A stretch of 33,953 nt of DNA from Chloroflexota bacterium (GTDB lineage Bacteria > Chloroflexota > Dehalococcoidia > SHYB01): the NCBI GenBank assembly GCA_022572465.1, contig JACZVV010000020.1, positions 1-33,953 on the forward strand, in the 5' to 3' direction. Positions 23,504 through 31,069 of the stretch are shown here, in pieces. The translations under genes were made by a program, and so were the position numbers. The notes under the pieces were generated by a model. It worked only from the letters and a program-made list of their open reading frames with translations. It did not search any database and was not told the origin of the DNA. How positions within the stretch are numbered: the stretch's first letter is position 1; each line of letters begins with the position of its first letter.

Positions 23504-24724
23504 CTAGAACGGGGCCTCGAGGGGCATGAGGCAACGGTCGCGGCGCGGCATGCCGATGGCGTCCAACCTCGCGAGGTAGCGCTCGGCGAACTGGGGCCAG
23601 AACCGGCGCAAGAAGGCGTACCCGTCCTCGATCTTGGCTGGGCCGTCGCCCAAGAGCATCGCCAGGGGCTCCAGTACCTTGGGATTCAGCAGGTGTTGCT
23701 CGGCCTGCGCCGGCTCGATGCGATCGGCGATGGTGTGCAGCTTGACGACGGCCTCCTCCCGGTCCGGGCAGTGGTCCAGGTAGTACCTGATCCGCTTGCA
23801 GCCCCATGCCACGTGGCGGGCGTTGTCCTGGATCATCGGCCTGAACAGGCCGCGATCGAAAGGCGTCCTGCCGGCCGCTTCGCCAAGCCGCAGCATCTCC
23901 AGCACCAGGCCGTTGAAGAAAACGTCCAGGGCGAAGACCATCCCGGTGAAATCTCGTTCCACCTCGCCTTCGAACCCCTGGGAGGCCTCGTTGCACGTCT
24001 CCAGGACCCCCGCATCAACACCGTCCACCTGGGTGCCCATGCCGCCGCCGTTGGACAGGACACGCTTCCGCAGGACCCCGCAGTGCAGGTTGTAATCGAA
24101 GAGCTCGTAGGCCAGGTAGCTCTTGATCTCAACGAAGTCAAAGTGCACCCGCCCTATCCAGGGCCCCATGGCGTCGGAGCAGAAGTACTGGCATTGGATG
24201 AGATAGGTGAGGAACTGGTCGAAGGCCCGCTCCAGGTCCGGGGAAAGAGGCGACATCTCCTCCCAGCGCAGGTGCAGGGTCGGCCGCCACTGGCGGGACA
24301 GGGCCTCCTCCGCCAGTTGGGGGGCCCCATCGACCCAGACATCGTACTTGCGGTCCAGCTCTCGCTGTAAGCCGTATTTGGGAGCGATTGCCCGCTCGAT
24401 TTCCTCCCCAGCGATCCGGGGGTCAGTGGCCACATAGCGGGTTTGTGTGAGCCGGGCGGCGCCGATCTCGGGAGGCTCCCCAGCCGGGCTCACCTCGTTC
24501 ACCGCCATGTAGCTCATTCCCATGGCGTCCGGCTTCGCCTTCAAGCCCCAGGCGGTCCAGAGGCCGCCTTCCAGGGGGGTCGTCAGCCAATCGCTGAACT
24601 TGCGGGCCCGGATCTTCTGGGTCTCAGGATGCCGGTCCAGCATCCTGTGGATCTCCTCGGCCGAGGGCACCGGCTGCGGCTCCACGGGTCTCATTGGGGG
24701 TACGCGAATGCGTGGCTCAGCCAC
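23504..24724 (-). CDS. R2-like ferritin-fold protein lacking diiron carboxylate ligands (paralogue of next gene upstream)
   Basis: 406 aa. Residues 139-228 align without gaps to 115-204 of the neighbouring diiron protein (EEALSRQW against EEAVSRQW; KRVLSNGGG against KRMFANGGG). The family resemblance continues through GRTPFD and QDNARHVAWG to the shared ending CLMPLEAPF. Metal-ligand positions read Q179, Y211, H214, N271, N301 and H304: both His stay, but all four carboxylates are gone, so a normal diiron site cannot form. It is probably a structural or regulatory partner of the catalytic paralogue, or binds something else. The start is GTG at 24724, supported by AGGAGG 6 bases upstream; an ATG at 24694 lacks this. 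It lies 39 bp after the catalytic gene. Confidence 0.88.
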   Translation of the reverse strand: MAEPRIRVPPMRPVEPQPVPSAEEIHRMLDRHPETQKIRARKFSDWLTTPLEGGLWTAWGLKAKPDAMGMSYMAVNEVSPAGEPPEIGAARLTQTRYVATDPRIAGEEIERAIAPKYGLQRELDRKYDVWVDGAPQLAEEALSRQWRPTLHLRWEEMSPLSPDLERAFDQFLTYLIQCQYFCSDAMGPWIGRVHFDFVEIKSYLAYELFDYNLHCGVLRKRVLSNGGGMGTQVDGVDAGVLETCNEASQGFEGEVERDFTGMVFALDVFFNGLVLEMLRLGEAAGRTPFDRGLFRPMIQDNARHVAWGCKRIRYYLDHCPDREEAVVKLHTIADRIEPAQAEQHLLNPKVLEPLAMLLGDGPAKIEDGYAFLRRFWPQFAERYLARLDAIGMPRRDRCLMPLEAPF

Positions 24725-24763
24725 GTGAACCCTCCTGGCTAAAGGTCAAACCGCCTTGGGGCT

Positions 24764-25933
24764 TTAGAATGGGGCCTCTCTGGGCAACAGGCATTTGTCC
24801 CAGCGCGGGAAGCCCGCCAGCTCGCAGCGGTTCAGGTACGCCTGCACCGTGTGGGCCCAGAACTCGCGGACCTTATCCCAGCCTCGCTCGATATTCCCCA
24901 TGCTGCCGGCGGCCAGGAGAGCGAAGGGTTCGATGATGCTGGGGTTGATGAGGAGACTGAAGCCGCTGCCGCCGGCCTCGGAGATGGAGGCGATGAAGTG
25001 GACCATCTCCAGGGCGCGCTCCCGCTCGTCCTTGGGGGCGTTCTCCAGATGGTACTTCATATGCATGGTGCCGAAGGAGACGTGGCGCGCCTCGTCCTGC
25101 ATGATGCGCCGGAACATCTCTTTGTCGAACGGGTTGCGGCCCAGGAACTCGCCAAACCGGAAAAAGTCCAGGACCAGGGCCTCACCCATCATCTGGACCT
25201 GGTAACAATAAGCCAGGAACTCCAGGCCGATGTCCGAGGTGACGTTGATCTGCAGCTCCCGAGGCAGGGAGCTTTCTTGCGTGAACTCCAGGATGGCGGC
25301 CGCCATGGGCTCTACCCCGGGTCCGCCACCGTTGGCGAACATCCGCTTGTTGAAGACCTCCATGTGGCGGGCCTCGTCGGCGCACTGGCTGGACAGGAAG
25401 AGACGAACCTCCGGGAAAGCCGGGTCGATGCGGGTCATGTAGTAGGGCAGCGTGTCCGTGGGGATGAACTCGACCGCGTGCAGGAAGCACACGAACTGGC
25501 AGACGGCCCGCTCCAGTTCTTCGGGCATCGGCTCCAGTTGGTCCCACGGCAGATCAGACGTCGCGCTCCACTGGCGGGACACGGCCTCCTCGTAGAGGCC
25601 GACCACGTTGGAGGACCAGACCTGGTACTTCTTGTTCAGCGGGTAGTCATAGCGGGCGGCCGACGGCTCGGCGCCGCCCTCTCTGTCCACCGTCAGACCG
25701 GTACCCTCTTCCGGTACCGGATGCGGGTCCGCCCGGTTCATCTCGACGAAGCTCATACCCCGCTTGGTCGGCGCGAACCGGTGTCCCCACGAGCCCCAGG
25801 TCCCGCCCTCTTCCGCGGGCTTGCTGGTAAACCACGAGCCGGGCTCGTAGTTCTTCTCACGCCATCGTTTCACCTGCGGCAGTTTCGCGATCCGCTCCGC
25901 CGATTCCTTCGCCGTCATGAGCGTGTGCGCCAT
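24764..25933 (-). CDS. R2-like/ferritin-fold diiron oxidase or oxygenase
   Basis: 389 aa, longer than typical R2lox (about 300). Six ligands of a diiron site are visible: E155 (HAVEFIP), E187 and H190 (DEARHMEVF), E251 (MMGEALVLD), E281 and H284 (DEARHVSFG). The spacings (32, 64 and 30 residues between successive helices) are closer to R2lox or N-oxygenase-like proteins than to ribonucleotide reductase R2. No AurF-type third His is seen four residues before E281. Such enzymes activate O2 to hydroxylate, desaturate or N-oxygenate a substrate. The ATG at 25933 has GGGAGG about 8 bases upstream. A promoter lies at 26012-26040. Next to it is a ligand-less paralogue, suggesting a hetero-oligomer. 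Reaction and substrate unknown. Confidence 0.9.
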   Translation of the reverse strand: MAHTLMTAKESAERIAKLPQVKRWREKNYEPGSWFTSKPAEEGGTWGSWGHRFAPTKRGMSFVEMNRADPHPVPEEGTGLTVDREGGAEPSAARYDYPLNKKYQVWSSNVVGLYEEAVSRQWSATSDLPWDQLEPMPEELERAVCQFVCFLHAVEFIPTDTLPYYMTRIDPAFPEVRLFLSSQCADEARHMEVFNKRMFANGGGPGVEPMAAAILEFTQESSLPRELQINVTSDIGLEFLAYCYQVQMMGEALVLDFFRFGEFLGRNPFDKEMFRRIMQDEARHVSFGTMHMKYHLENAPKDERERALEMVHFIASISEAGGSGFSLLINPSIIEPFALLAAGSMGNIERGWDKVREFWAHTVQAYLNRCELAGFPRWDKCLLPREAPF

Positions 25934-26011
25934 CACTGTCCTCCCCTCCTGATCCGACGGCCCGAAGCCGTCGTGTCGACCCGGCACAACCGTTTTCGCG
26001 GCATCGCGTGG

Positions 26012-26040
26012 ATTGTACACTGGCCGCGACGGTCAATCAA
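26012..26040 (-). promoter_or_regulatory. Internal promoter upstream of the diiron pair
   Basis: Minus-strand TTGATT (26040-26035), 17-bp spacer, TACAAT (26017-26012). It lies in the 130-bp gap after the cupin gene, so the diiron pair and SCP2-like gene can be expressed apart from the upstream amidohydrolase and cupin. Confidence 0.6.
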
Positions 26041-26063
26041 ACAGATCCCAGTCCAATACGGTG

Positions 26064-26504
26064 TCAGATCGCGGTTGAGGGAGCGGCGTCGTCCGGCAGC
26101 GGGTCGATGCCTCTCGACTGGAAGAGGCGCCTGGATTCCTCATCGTCGAGGTAGATGGGATTGCCAGCCTCGGCGCCGAGGAAGATCTCCAGCAGAACCG
26201 TTCCCTGGTCGCCAGCGACGATAGGCCCGATGGAAGCGCCTTTCTCCAGAACGATCGACGTCCCGGGCCGGCAACGAACGTCACCCATCATGACGTCGCC
26301 CTCGATGATGTAGATCACCTCGTCGCCGCCGTGGCTGTGGCGCGCCACCACGTACCCCGGGTCGTATCGCGTGTAGCTGACCAGGCGCTCGGCGGTCCGC
26401 TCTAGGATCTTCAGGTGGATGGCGGCTTTGCGATCGCCGTGCATCTGAGGCATCACCTCGACCGAAGGGACCTCATCGATGTGGTTGAACGCGAGACGGG
26501 GCAC
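26064..26504 (-). CDS. Cupin-domain protein
   Basis: 146 aa, single cupin. Motif 1 is visible as H56-x-H58-x3-E62 followed by IYIIEGD, giving three metal ligands. In motif 2 the usual final His appears replaced (region KGASIGPIV, about 88-96), so the metal site may be incomplete. Small cupins act as dioxygenases, isomerases or ligand sensors. The GTG at 26504 shares its first base with the TAG stop of the upstream amidohydrolase and has GGAGGAGG before it, indicating translational coupling. Its association with the amidohydrolase is therefore strong; its own activity is unknown. Confidence 0.85.
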   Translation of the reverse strand: MPRLAFNHIDEVPSVEVMPQMHGDRKAAIHLKILERTAERLVSYTRYDPGYVVARHSHGGDEVIYIIEGDVMMGDVRCRPGTSIVLEKGASIGPIVAGDQGTVLLEIFLGAEAGNPIYLDDEESRRLFQSRGIDPLPDDAAPSTAI

Positions 26505-27997
26505 TAGCCTCCTCCGGTCTTCGTATCCGCCAGGATGTTCGCGGCGTCCGACTCGATGGCCGTGCCCTTGAAGAAATCGGGATTCATGCCACCGTGGAGT
26601 CTCACGGCGTTGCCGAACACCAGGTCCTTGAAGTCTTGCTCGCTGACGACGCCGTCTTCCACCAACGCGTAGACCTCCTCGACGACCTTGGTCATGTCGG
26701 GCACGTCATAGTGACCGATGTCCGACCCCATGACGGCGTTGAGTCGGGCGCCGAAGGGGTTGGTCTTGGTATTGAACGCCCAGGAATTAATTGGGTCGTC
26801 TGCCTCGCAGCCGAAGTAAAAGTTCGGTACAAAGAGGTCGCGGAGGTCGTCTTTTTTGCTGATCTCGAGAGCGGCCCACTCGTCCCGCAACTCCGGCGGC
26901 GCCGCTTGAATCAATTGGTCGAGGTTTCGCTCGATCATCGCTTGCTTGCCTTCGACCATCGGGCCGCCGTATCGCGCTGTCAAGTCGAGATACTGCTGGC
27001 GGTCCATGTTGGCGGGGTTGGTCAGCTCCAAAGCGTCGAGGTTGCGTTTTTCCCATGTGCCGATGATCTCGGCAAACATGATAATGGCCCAGCCGATGCC
27101 TCCTTCGAGGAAGGCGATGTTCAGGCCTGGAAATCGTCGCGTCACGCCCCCGAGGAAGAGCGCCTTACACAGCAGGCCCAACGAGTAGGCATGATTTCCC
27201 AGGTGGTTGTAGACGAAGCTGGAGATGGACCGGCCATACCAGGGAACGACCGGCAGAATCCCGGCGTGGACGGTAACCGCGACGTGCAGCTCGACGCATT
27301 TCGCCCAGAACGGGTCGTAGTCGTATTCGCTGTCCAGCGCGTAGTTGTCCACCCAACACGCGTCAGGGAACACATCGGGGTGCTCTCGATGGATGGAGGG
27401 GATGGGTCGAGGCACCCCGGGGGCGATCATGATGACCTTGTGCCCCAGCACGTTCACCGCGTGCTCCAGCTCGTCGATCGCCTCTTGAGGAGTGTGCATC
27501 GGGATGGCTGCGACAGGGGTTATCCGGTCGGCGTGCTCCCGGTAGACATCGGCCTGTGCCGTGTTGAGCGCGCGGATCGTGATCCGGCGGATCTCCTCGT
27601 CGTTCTCCAGCGGCAAGTAGAGAGACAGGCCGCCGTAGGAGATGACGTAGTCGATCCCCATCTCATCCATTCGCTCGCGGAGGAGATTAGGCAAGGCCGC
27701 GGTGGCCGCGTCAAGCGTGTTCTTGGTCGGAGACCCCCACCACGGGCTCCGCCGAGTACGCCGGTCTCGGCGTTGCTCCCACGACTGGCCCGCCCAGCCG
27801 CTCCAGTCGCTTCCCCGCACGTTGCTCTCGGCCATCCTGGCCAGGAAACGATTGGCGAAATCAACGCCACCAACCTCATGCACGCACTCGATGAAGCGTG
27901 GGGAGAACTCCGTTAGGTGACCATCGGCGTCGACGATGGGGTGGTCAAGCCCCGCACGGATCTCCGCCGACTTGGTGCGATGGGCGATCATTCCCAT
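26504..27997 (-). CDS. Amidohydrolase family 2 protein, long form
   Basis: 497 aa, about 100 longer than the other three members in the window. The first metal strand is [12 protein letters not shown] (21-32) with D25 and H27. [10 protein letters not shown] supplies the barrel His, and [18 protein letters not shown] and [14 protein letters not shown] the C-terminal part with the last Asp. The extra length lies in the middle and C-terminal thirds. It is the first gene of the minus-strand operon amidohydrolase-cupin-diiron pair-SCP2-like, with GGAGAG before the ATG and a near-perfect promoter upstream. The final strand has GSDIGH where the others have SDYPH/SDFPH, so it belongs to a different subfamily. 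Confidence 0.88.
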   Translation of the reverse strand: MGMIAHRTKSAEIRAGLDHPIVDADGHLTEFSPRFIECVHEVGGVDFANRFLARMAESNVRGSDWSGWAGQSWEQRRDRRTRRSPWWGSPTKNTLDAATAALPNLLRERMDEMGIDYVISYGGLSLYLPLENDEEIRRITIRALNTAQADVYREHADRITPVAAIPMHTPQEAIDELEHAVNVLGHKVIMIAPGVPRPIPSIHREHPDVFPDACWVDNYALDSEYDYDPFWAKCVELHVAVTVHAGILPVVPWYGRSISSFVYNHLGNHAYSLGLLCKALFLGGVTRRFPGLNIAFLEGGIGWAIIMFAEIIGTWEKRNLDALELTNPANMDRQQYLDLTARYGGPMVEGKQAMIERNLDQLIQAAPPELRDEWAALEISKKDDLRDLFVPNFYFGCEADDPINSWAFNTKTNPFGARLNAVMGSDIGHYDVPDMTKVVEEVYALVEDGVVSEQDFKDLVFGNAVRLHGGMNPDFFKGTAIESDAANILADTKTGGG

Positions 27998-28097
27998 ACC
28001 ACTCTCCTCTCGACCTCGGGCTTGCTTTTGGCTCGTCCAAGGGGTTTCGATTGCCGGTTCGGCGCTCTCGTGCTGCCCGTCACCATCGAACAGGCGG

Positions 28098-28125
28098 ATT
28101 GTACGACCTCAAGGGAGGGTGTCAA
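28098..28125 (-). promoter_or_regulatory. Sigma70-type promoter of amidohydrolase-cupin-diiron operon
   Basis: Minus-strand TTGACA (28125-28120), 16-bp spacer, TACAAT (28103-28098). Perfect -35 and 5 of 6 at -10. About 100 bp of leader separates it from the ATG at 27997. Confidence 0.7.
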
Positions 28126-28205
28126 GGGACGATGTGGCCCGAATTTGCCCATCGATTGTCCGAGAGGGAAGTCCGGGGTGATCGCTCCTCGAAGACGCCG
28201 CTGGG

Positions 28206-28233
28206 GCATAAACCGCAGCAGCTTGCTTTATGC
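28206..28233. other. Bulged inverted repeat upstream of rpsP
   Basis: GCATAAA (28206-28212), a CC bulge, GCA (28215-28217), a six-base loop, then TGC and TTTATGC (28224-28233) form a perfect 10-bp stem. There is no T-run after it, so it is not a standard terminator. It could be a protein-binding palindrome or a structured leader element. Confidence 0.4.
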
Positions 28234-28369
28234 GCCGTGCATCCGATGTTGCGCTCTTGCAGCCCTGTTGCACGGGGATCGCGACGAGCGATGGGACGAG
28301 GGCGCCGACGGTCCGGCTCGTTGCCGTGTCTCTGAAGCAGTTCAGAACCCGACGTTAGCCGCGGTTCAA

Positions 28370-28399
28370 TTGACAAGGGCTGAACCTCGAAGCTACAAT
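28370..28399 (+). promoter_or_regulatory. Sigma70-type promoter of rpsP-khpA(-rimM) operon
   Basis: TTGACA (28370-28375), 18-bp spacer, TACAAT (28394-28399), 57 bp before the rpsP ATG. Perfect -35 and 5 of 6 at -10. Confidence 0.7.
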
Positions 28400-28456
28400 T
28401 CCATGTGTAGGAGAGTGTCCCACGCATATCGGTCGGTCTTTGAGGAGGCAGGGTTC

Positions 28457-28714
28457 ATGCTGCGAATTCGTTTACGTCGGGTCGGGGCGAAGAAAAAACC
28501 CAGCTACCGCATCGTGGTTGCTGACTCCAAGTCTCCTCGAGACGGCAAGTTCAAAGAGATTATCGGCTTTTACGATCCGATGCCGGATCCTTCGGTGGTG
28601 CGAATCGACCTGGAGCGGGCCAACCACTGGATCAAGATGGGCGCCCAGCCCTCGGAGCCGGTCGTTCGTTTCCTGAAAAAAGAGCGCGAAGCGCAGGATA
28701 ACGCTGGCGGATGA
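28457..28714 (+). CDS. rpsP: 30S ribosomal protein S16
   Basis: 85 aa, standard S16 length. [21 protein letters not shown] at the start, [16 protein letters not shown] (about 26-41) and [17 protein letters not shown] (53-69) are the S16 signature. It binds 16S rRNA and helps assemble the 30S body. GAGGAGG is 8 bases before the ATG, and a strong promoter is 57 bp upstream. Its TGA overlaps the khpA ATG by four bases. In many bacteria ffh precedes and trmD-rplS follow this block; neither is present here. Confidence 0.97.
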   Translation: MLRIRLRRVGAKKKPSYRIVVADSKSPRDGKFKEIIGFYDPMPDPSVVRIDLERANHWIKMGAQPSEPVVRFLKKEREAQDNAGG

Positions 28715-28941
28715 AGGAGCTCATCGAGTACATCGCCAAGGCCATCGCCGATGATCCCGATGCCGTGGTGGTGACGGAGACCGAGGATGAAGACGGCCGA
28801 ATCGTCATTCGTCTGGAAGTCGCCCAGGATGACAAGGGAAAGGTGATCGGCCGCCAGGGCCGCGTGGTGCAGGCCATGCGCACCCTCCTCCGGGTCGCGG
28901 CTGTGAAAAAGGACGTTCGGGCCATCCTGGAGATCCCGTGA
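28711..28941 (+). CDS. khpA: KH-domain RNA-binding protein KhpA
   Basis: 76 aa, a single type II KH domain with the RNA-binding [10 protein letters not shown] loop (about 47-56). The start [21 protein letters not shown] is typical of the protein encoded beside rpsP. KhpA binds RNA, usually with KhpB, and affects cell division and translation in Gram-positive bacteria. The ATGA overlap with rpsP indicates translational coupling. Confidence 0.95.
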   Translation: MKELIEYIAKAIADDPDAVVVTETEDEDGRIVIRLEVAQDDKGKVIGRQGRVVQAMRTLLRVAAVKKDVRAILEIP

Positions 28942-28993
28942 CGTCCCGGCGTCGCGCCTGACCCGACCCGTCTCGACAGCCGATTCAGCACCG

Positions 28994-29012
28994 GTCCTCG
29001 TACCACGAGGGC
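28994..29012. other. Short hairpin between khpA and rimM
   Basis: CCTCGT (28996-29001), loop ACC, ACGAGG (29005-29010), extended by a G:U and a G:C pair to eight base pairs. It lies 36 bp before the rimM start and has no T-run. It may modulate readthrough or translation of rimM. Confidence 0.3.
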
Positions 29013-29047
29013 GACCCCCCGCCGGCGTATCATCGCCACCCAGGCCA

Positions 29048-29569
29048 TTGACGAAACCCACCGGCACAGAACCGAAAGACGAGCCGTTCGTTGAGGTCGG
29101 GCGCATCGGAAGGCCCTGGGGGCTGCACGGGGAGCTCCAGGTCCAGGAGCTTACCGACGTCAAGAGCCGGTTCGCGGATGGCAGCGAGCTCTACGTGCGG
29201 GGCCATCCCCACCGGGTCGAGCGCAGCCGGCTCCACCAACGAGGCCGCATCCTCAAGCTGGCGGGCATCGACTCGCAGGACGCCGCCAGGGAGCTTCGGG
29301 GCGCGGCCTTGGAGGTCCCCGAGAGCGCTCTCGACTCGCTTCCAGACGACACGTACTATCACTACCACCTCGTCGGCATGGAGGTGGTCACCGACGACGA
29401 GGAGCCCTTGGGCACGCTCGTCGAGGTCTTCTCGACCGGTAGCAACGACGTGTACGTCGTCGAGGGCCCGAAGGGACAGATTCTCCTCCCGGCTATCGCC
29501 GACGTGGTCAAGAAGGTCGACGTGCCGGGCCGCGTGATGACCGTGGTGCTGCTGCCCGGCCTGGAGTGA
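29048..29569 (+). CDS. rimM: Ribosome maturation factor RimM
   Basis: 173 aa, usual RimM length. The N-terminal VEVGRIGRPWGLHGELQV is the family signature, and the C-terminal PRC-barrel part is seen in TYYHYHLVGMEV, LVEVFSTGSNDVYVV and ILLPAIADVVKKVD. RimM binds S19 and assists 16S processing and 30S head assembly. The only in-frame start before the signature is TTG at 29048 and it lacks a clear ribosome site, so expression may be weak or coupled to upstream translation. trmD, the usual next gene, is missing. Confidence 0.95.
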   Translation: MTKPTGTEPKDEPFVEVGRIGRPWGLHGELQVQELTDVKSRFADGSELYVRGHPHRVERSRLHQRGRILKLAGIDSQDAARELRGAALEVPESALDSLPDDTYYHYHLVGMEVVTDDEEPLGTLVEVFSTGSNDVYVVEGPKGQILLPAIADVVKKVDVPGRVMTVVLLPGLE

Positions 29570-29586
29570 CCCCCACCTGCTAAATT

Positions 29587-29614
29587 TTGCCGCACTGCGC
29601 TTGGGTGATAGAAT
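29587..29614 (+). promoter_or_regulatory. Possible promoter upstream of yebC
   Basis: TTGCCG (29587-29592), 16-bp spacer, TAGAAT (29609-29614), 29 bp before the yebC ATG. Moderate matches; TGA extension present just upstream of the -10. Confidence 0.45.
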
Positions 29615-29642
29615 TCTCTTGAAACCGTGTGGAGGAGCGATC

Positions 29643-30395
29643 ATGTCCGGCCACTCGAAATGGTCTCAGATCAAACGCAAGAAGGGCATCACCGACGTCA
29701 AGCGGGGTCAGCTGTTCACGAAGCTCGCCAGGGAGCTGACGAGCGCCTCGCGGGAAGGCGGCCCCGATCCAGCAGGGAACATCCGCCTGCGGCTGGCGAT
29801 TCAGCGCGCTCGCGACAACAACATGCCTATGGACAACATCGAGCGGGCCGTCAAACGTGGGTCTGGCGAGGGGCAGTCGCAAGACGCTTACTTCGAGGTG
29901 ACCTACGAGGGCTACTCGGCCGGCGGCGCGGCGGTGCTTGTGGAGGCCATGACCGACAATCGGAACCGTGCCGTATCCGACATTCGGCGGGTCTTCAGCC
30001 GTAACGGCGGGAACATGGGTGAGACCGGATGCGTCGCATGGCAGTTCGAGTCCAAGGGTGTGATCACCGGCGGAGCTCCCGACGGGAAGGCGGAGGAGGT
30101 CGCCCTGGCTGCCATCGACGCCGGAGCTGACGACGTCAAGACCGATGACGACGGTTTCGAGGTCTACACCGCGCCTGAAGGGCTGGAGGCGGTGCGCCAA
30201 GCTCTGGAGAGCTTCGGCGCGAACATCGTCTCCTCCGAGCTTCAGATGGTGGCCAAGTCCACCACGCCCCTGGACCCGGGGGCGGCACAGCAGACCCTTC
30301 GCCTGCTTGATCTTCTGGAGGAGGTCGACGACGTCCAGAAGGTTCACACCAACGCCGAATTTCCCGACGAGGTCTTGGCTGAGGCGGCGGGCTAG
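29643..30395 (+). CDS. yebC: YebC/PmpR family (TACO1-like) protein
   Basis: 250 aa, normal length. It begins MSGHSKWSQIKRKKG, a near-invariant start, and contains ARDNNMPMDNIERAVKRG, YEGYSAGGAAVLVEAMTDNRNR and GGNMGETGCVAWQF. The family acts in transcriptional regulation and, in recent work, in relieving ribosome stalling. The ATG has GGAGGAG 7 bases upstream, better than a TTG at 29601. It sits before ruvC-ruvA, a common arrangement. Confidence 0.97.
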   Translation: MSGHSKWSQIKRKKGITDVKRGQLFTKLARELTSASREGGPDPAGNIRLRLAIQRARDNNMPMDNIERAVKRGSGEGQSQDAYFEVTYEGYSAGGAAVLVEAMTDNRNRAVSDIRRVFSRNGGNMGETGCVAWQFESKGVITGGAPDGKAEEVALAAIDAGADDVKTDDDGFEVYTAPEGLEAVRQALESFGANIVSSELQMVAKSTTPLDPGAAQQTLRLLDLLEEVDDVQKVHTNAEFPDEVLAEAAG

Positions 30396-30421
30396 CGTCT
30401 CGCCGCCGCCGCTGCCGACGA

Positions 30422-30435
30422 GGAACTAACGTTCC
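30422..30435. other. Small hairpin between yebC and ruvC
   Basis: GGAAC (30422-30426), tetraloop TAAC, GTTCC (30431-30435). It lies 27 bp after the yebC stop. No T-run follows, so termination is uncertain. Confidence 0.25.
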
Positions 30436-30491
30436 GCCTAGCGGCGACGGTCTCTCGAAGAGCTCCTTCACCTCCACGGCGACGCTTGACG

Positions 30492-30497
30492 TATAAT
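30492..30497 (+). promoter_or_regulatory. -10 element upstream of ruvC
   Basis: A perfect TATAAT at 30492-30497, 29 bp before the ruvC ATG. The best -35 is TTCACC with a 19-bp spacer, so the promoter is tentative. Confidence 0.4.
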
Positions 30498-30526
30498 GTC
30501 TCCGACATCTGTCGACAGGCGGGGCC

Positions 30527-31069
30527 ATGCGCGTTCTGGGCGTCGATCCAGGCACCATCCACATGGGGTACGGCGTCGTCGACGAGACCGACGGCGAGCT
30601 GACGTTGGTCGATTACGGCGTGCTGAATGCGCCGTCGGGCGACCCCATCGAGCGTCGGCTGTGGCGGATGTTCGAGGGCTTGCAGGAGCTGGTGCGTGGC
30701 CACAGGCCCGACTCGATGGCGGTGGAGGAGCCTTTCGTGGTCCGGGGGCCGCGCCGTTCGGCGCTGGCCGTCGGCGAGGCACGGGCCGTCGCCCTTCTGG
30801 TCGCGGCGGGCCAACGCGTCGCGGTCGCGCAATACACGCCAACCAAGGTCCGGAGCACCGTCGCCGACTACGGGGCCTGCGACAAGGAGCAGATACGCGA
30901 GATGGTCGGTCTGCTGCTCAATCGTTCCTTGAATCACATCGCGCTGGACGCCTCGGACGCTCTGGCCGTCGCGATCTGCCACCTGAGGCATGCCGCGCTG
31001 GACCGCCTCATCGGGGAGCAAGACGTCGAGGCCGTGGGTGCGAAGCGGCGAAGGAACGACCGGGCGTGA
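30527..31069 (+). CDS. ruvC: Holliday junction endonuclease RuvC
   Basis: 180 aa. The four acidic catalytic residues are visible: D7 (VLGVDPGT), E67 (MAVEEPF), D141 and D144 (ALDASDALA). PTKVRSTVADYGACDKEQI is the usual junction-binding segment. RuvC cuts Holliday junctions symmetrically in complex with RuvAB. Its stop TGA overlaps the ruvA GTG start by four bases. The ribosome site is weak (GGCGGGG before the ATG). Confidence 0.97.
   Translation: MRVLGVDPGTIHMGYGVVDETDGELTLVDYGVLNAPSGDPIERRLWRMFEGLQELVRGHRPDSMAVEEPFVVRGPRRSALAVGEARAVALLVAAGQRVAVAQYTPTKVRSTVADYGACDKEQIREMVGLLLNRSLNHIALDASDALAVAICHLRHAALDRLIGEQDVEAVGAKRRRNDRA

Larger units (their letters stand above)
27998..28456. other. 459-bp divergent regulatory region between amidohydrolase operon and rpsP
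   Basis: It contains two strong divergent promoters (28098-28125 minus, 28370-28399 plus) and a bulged hairpin at 28206-28233. No tRNA, SRP RNA or credible small gene is recognised. The 170 bp between the hairpin and the rpsP promoter show nothing definite. Confidence 0.5.

Noticed and set aside
24712-24724. The 13-bp palindrome GTGGCTGAGCCAC recurs at 18941-18953 and at the start codon of the ligand-less diiron paralogue
   Set aside because: A single shared 13-mer is expected by chance in 34 kb of GC-rich DNA, and the second copy is explained by coding sequence (V-A-E-P).
23504-24724. The ligand-less diiron paralogue as a pseudogene
   Set aside because: The frame is intact over 406 codons, the ribosome site is good, non-ligand motifs are kept and both His remain; this looks like constrained divergence.
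25696-25724. Repeated CCGGTACC within the diiron oxidase gene, looking like a small inverted repeat
   Set aside because: It lies inside well-supported coding sequence and follows from the codons; no sign of insertion.
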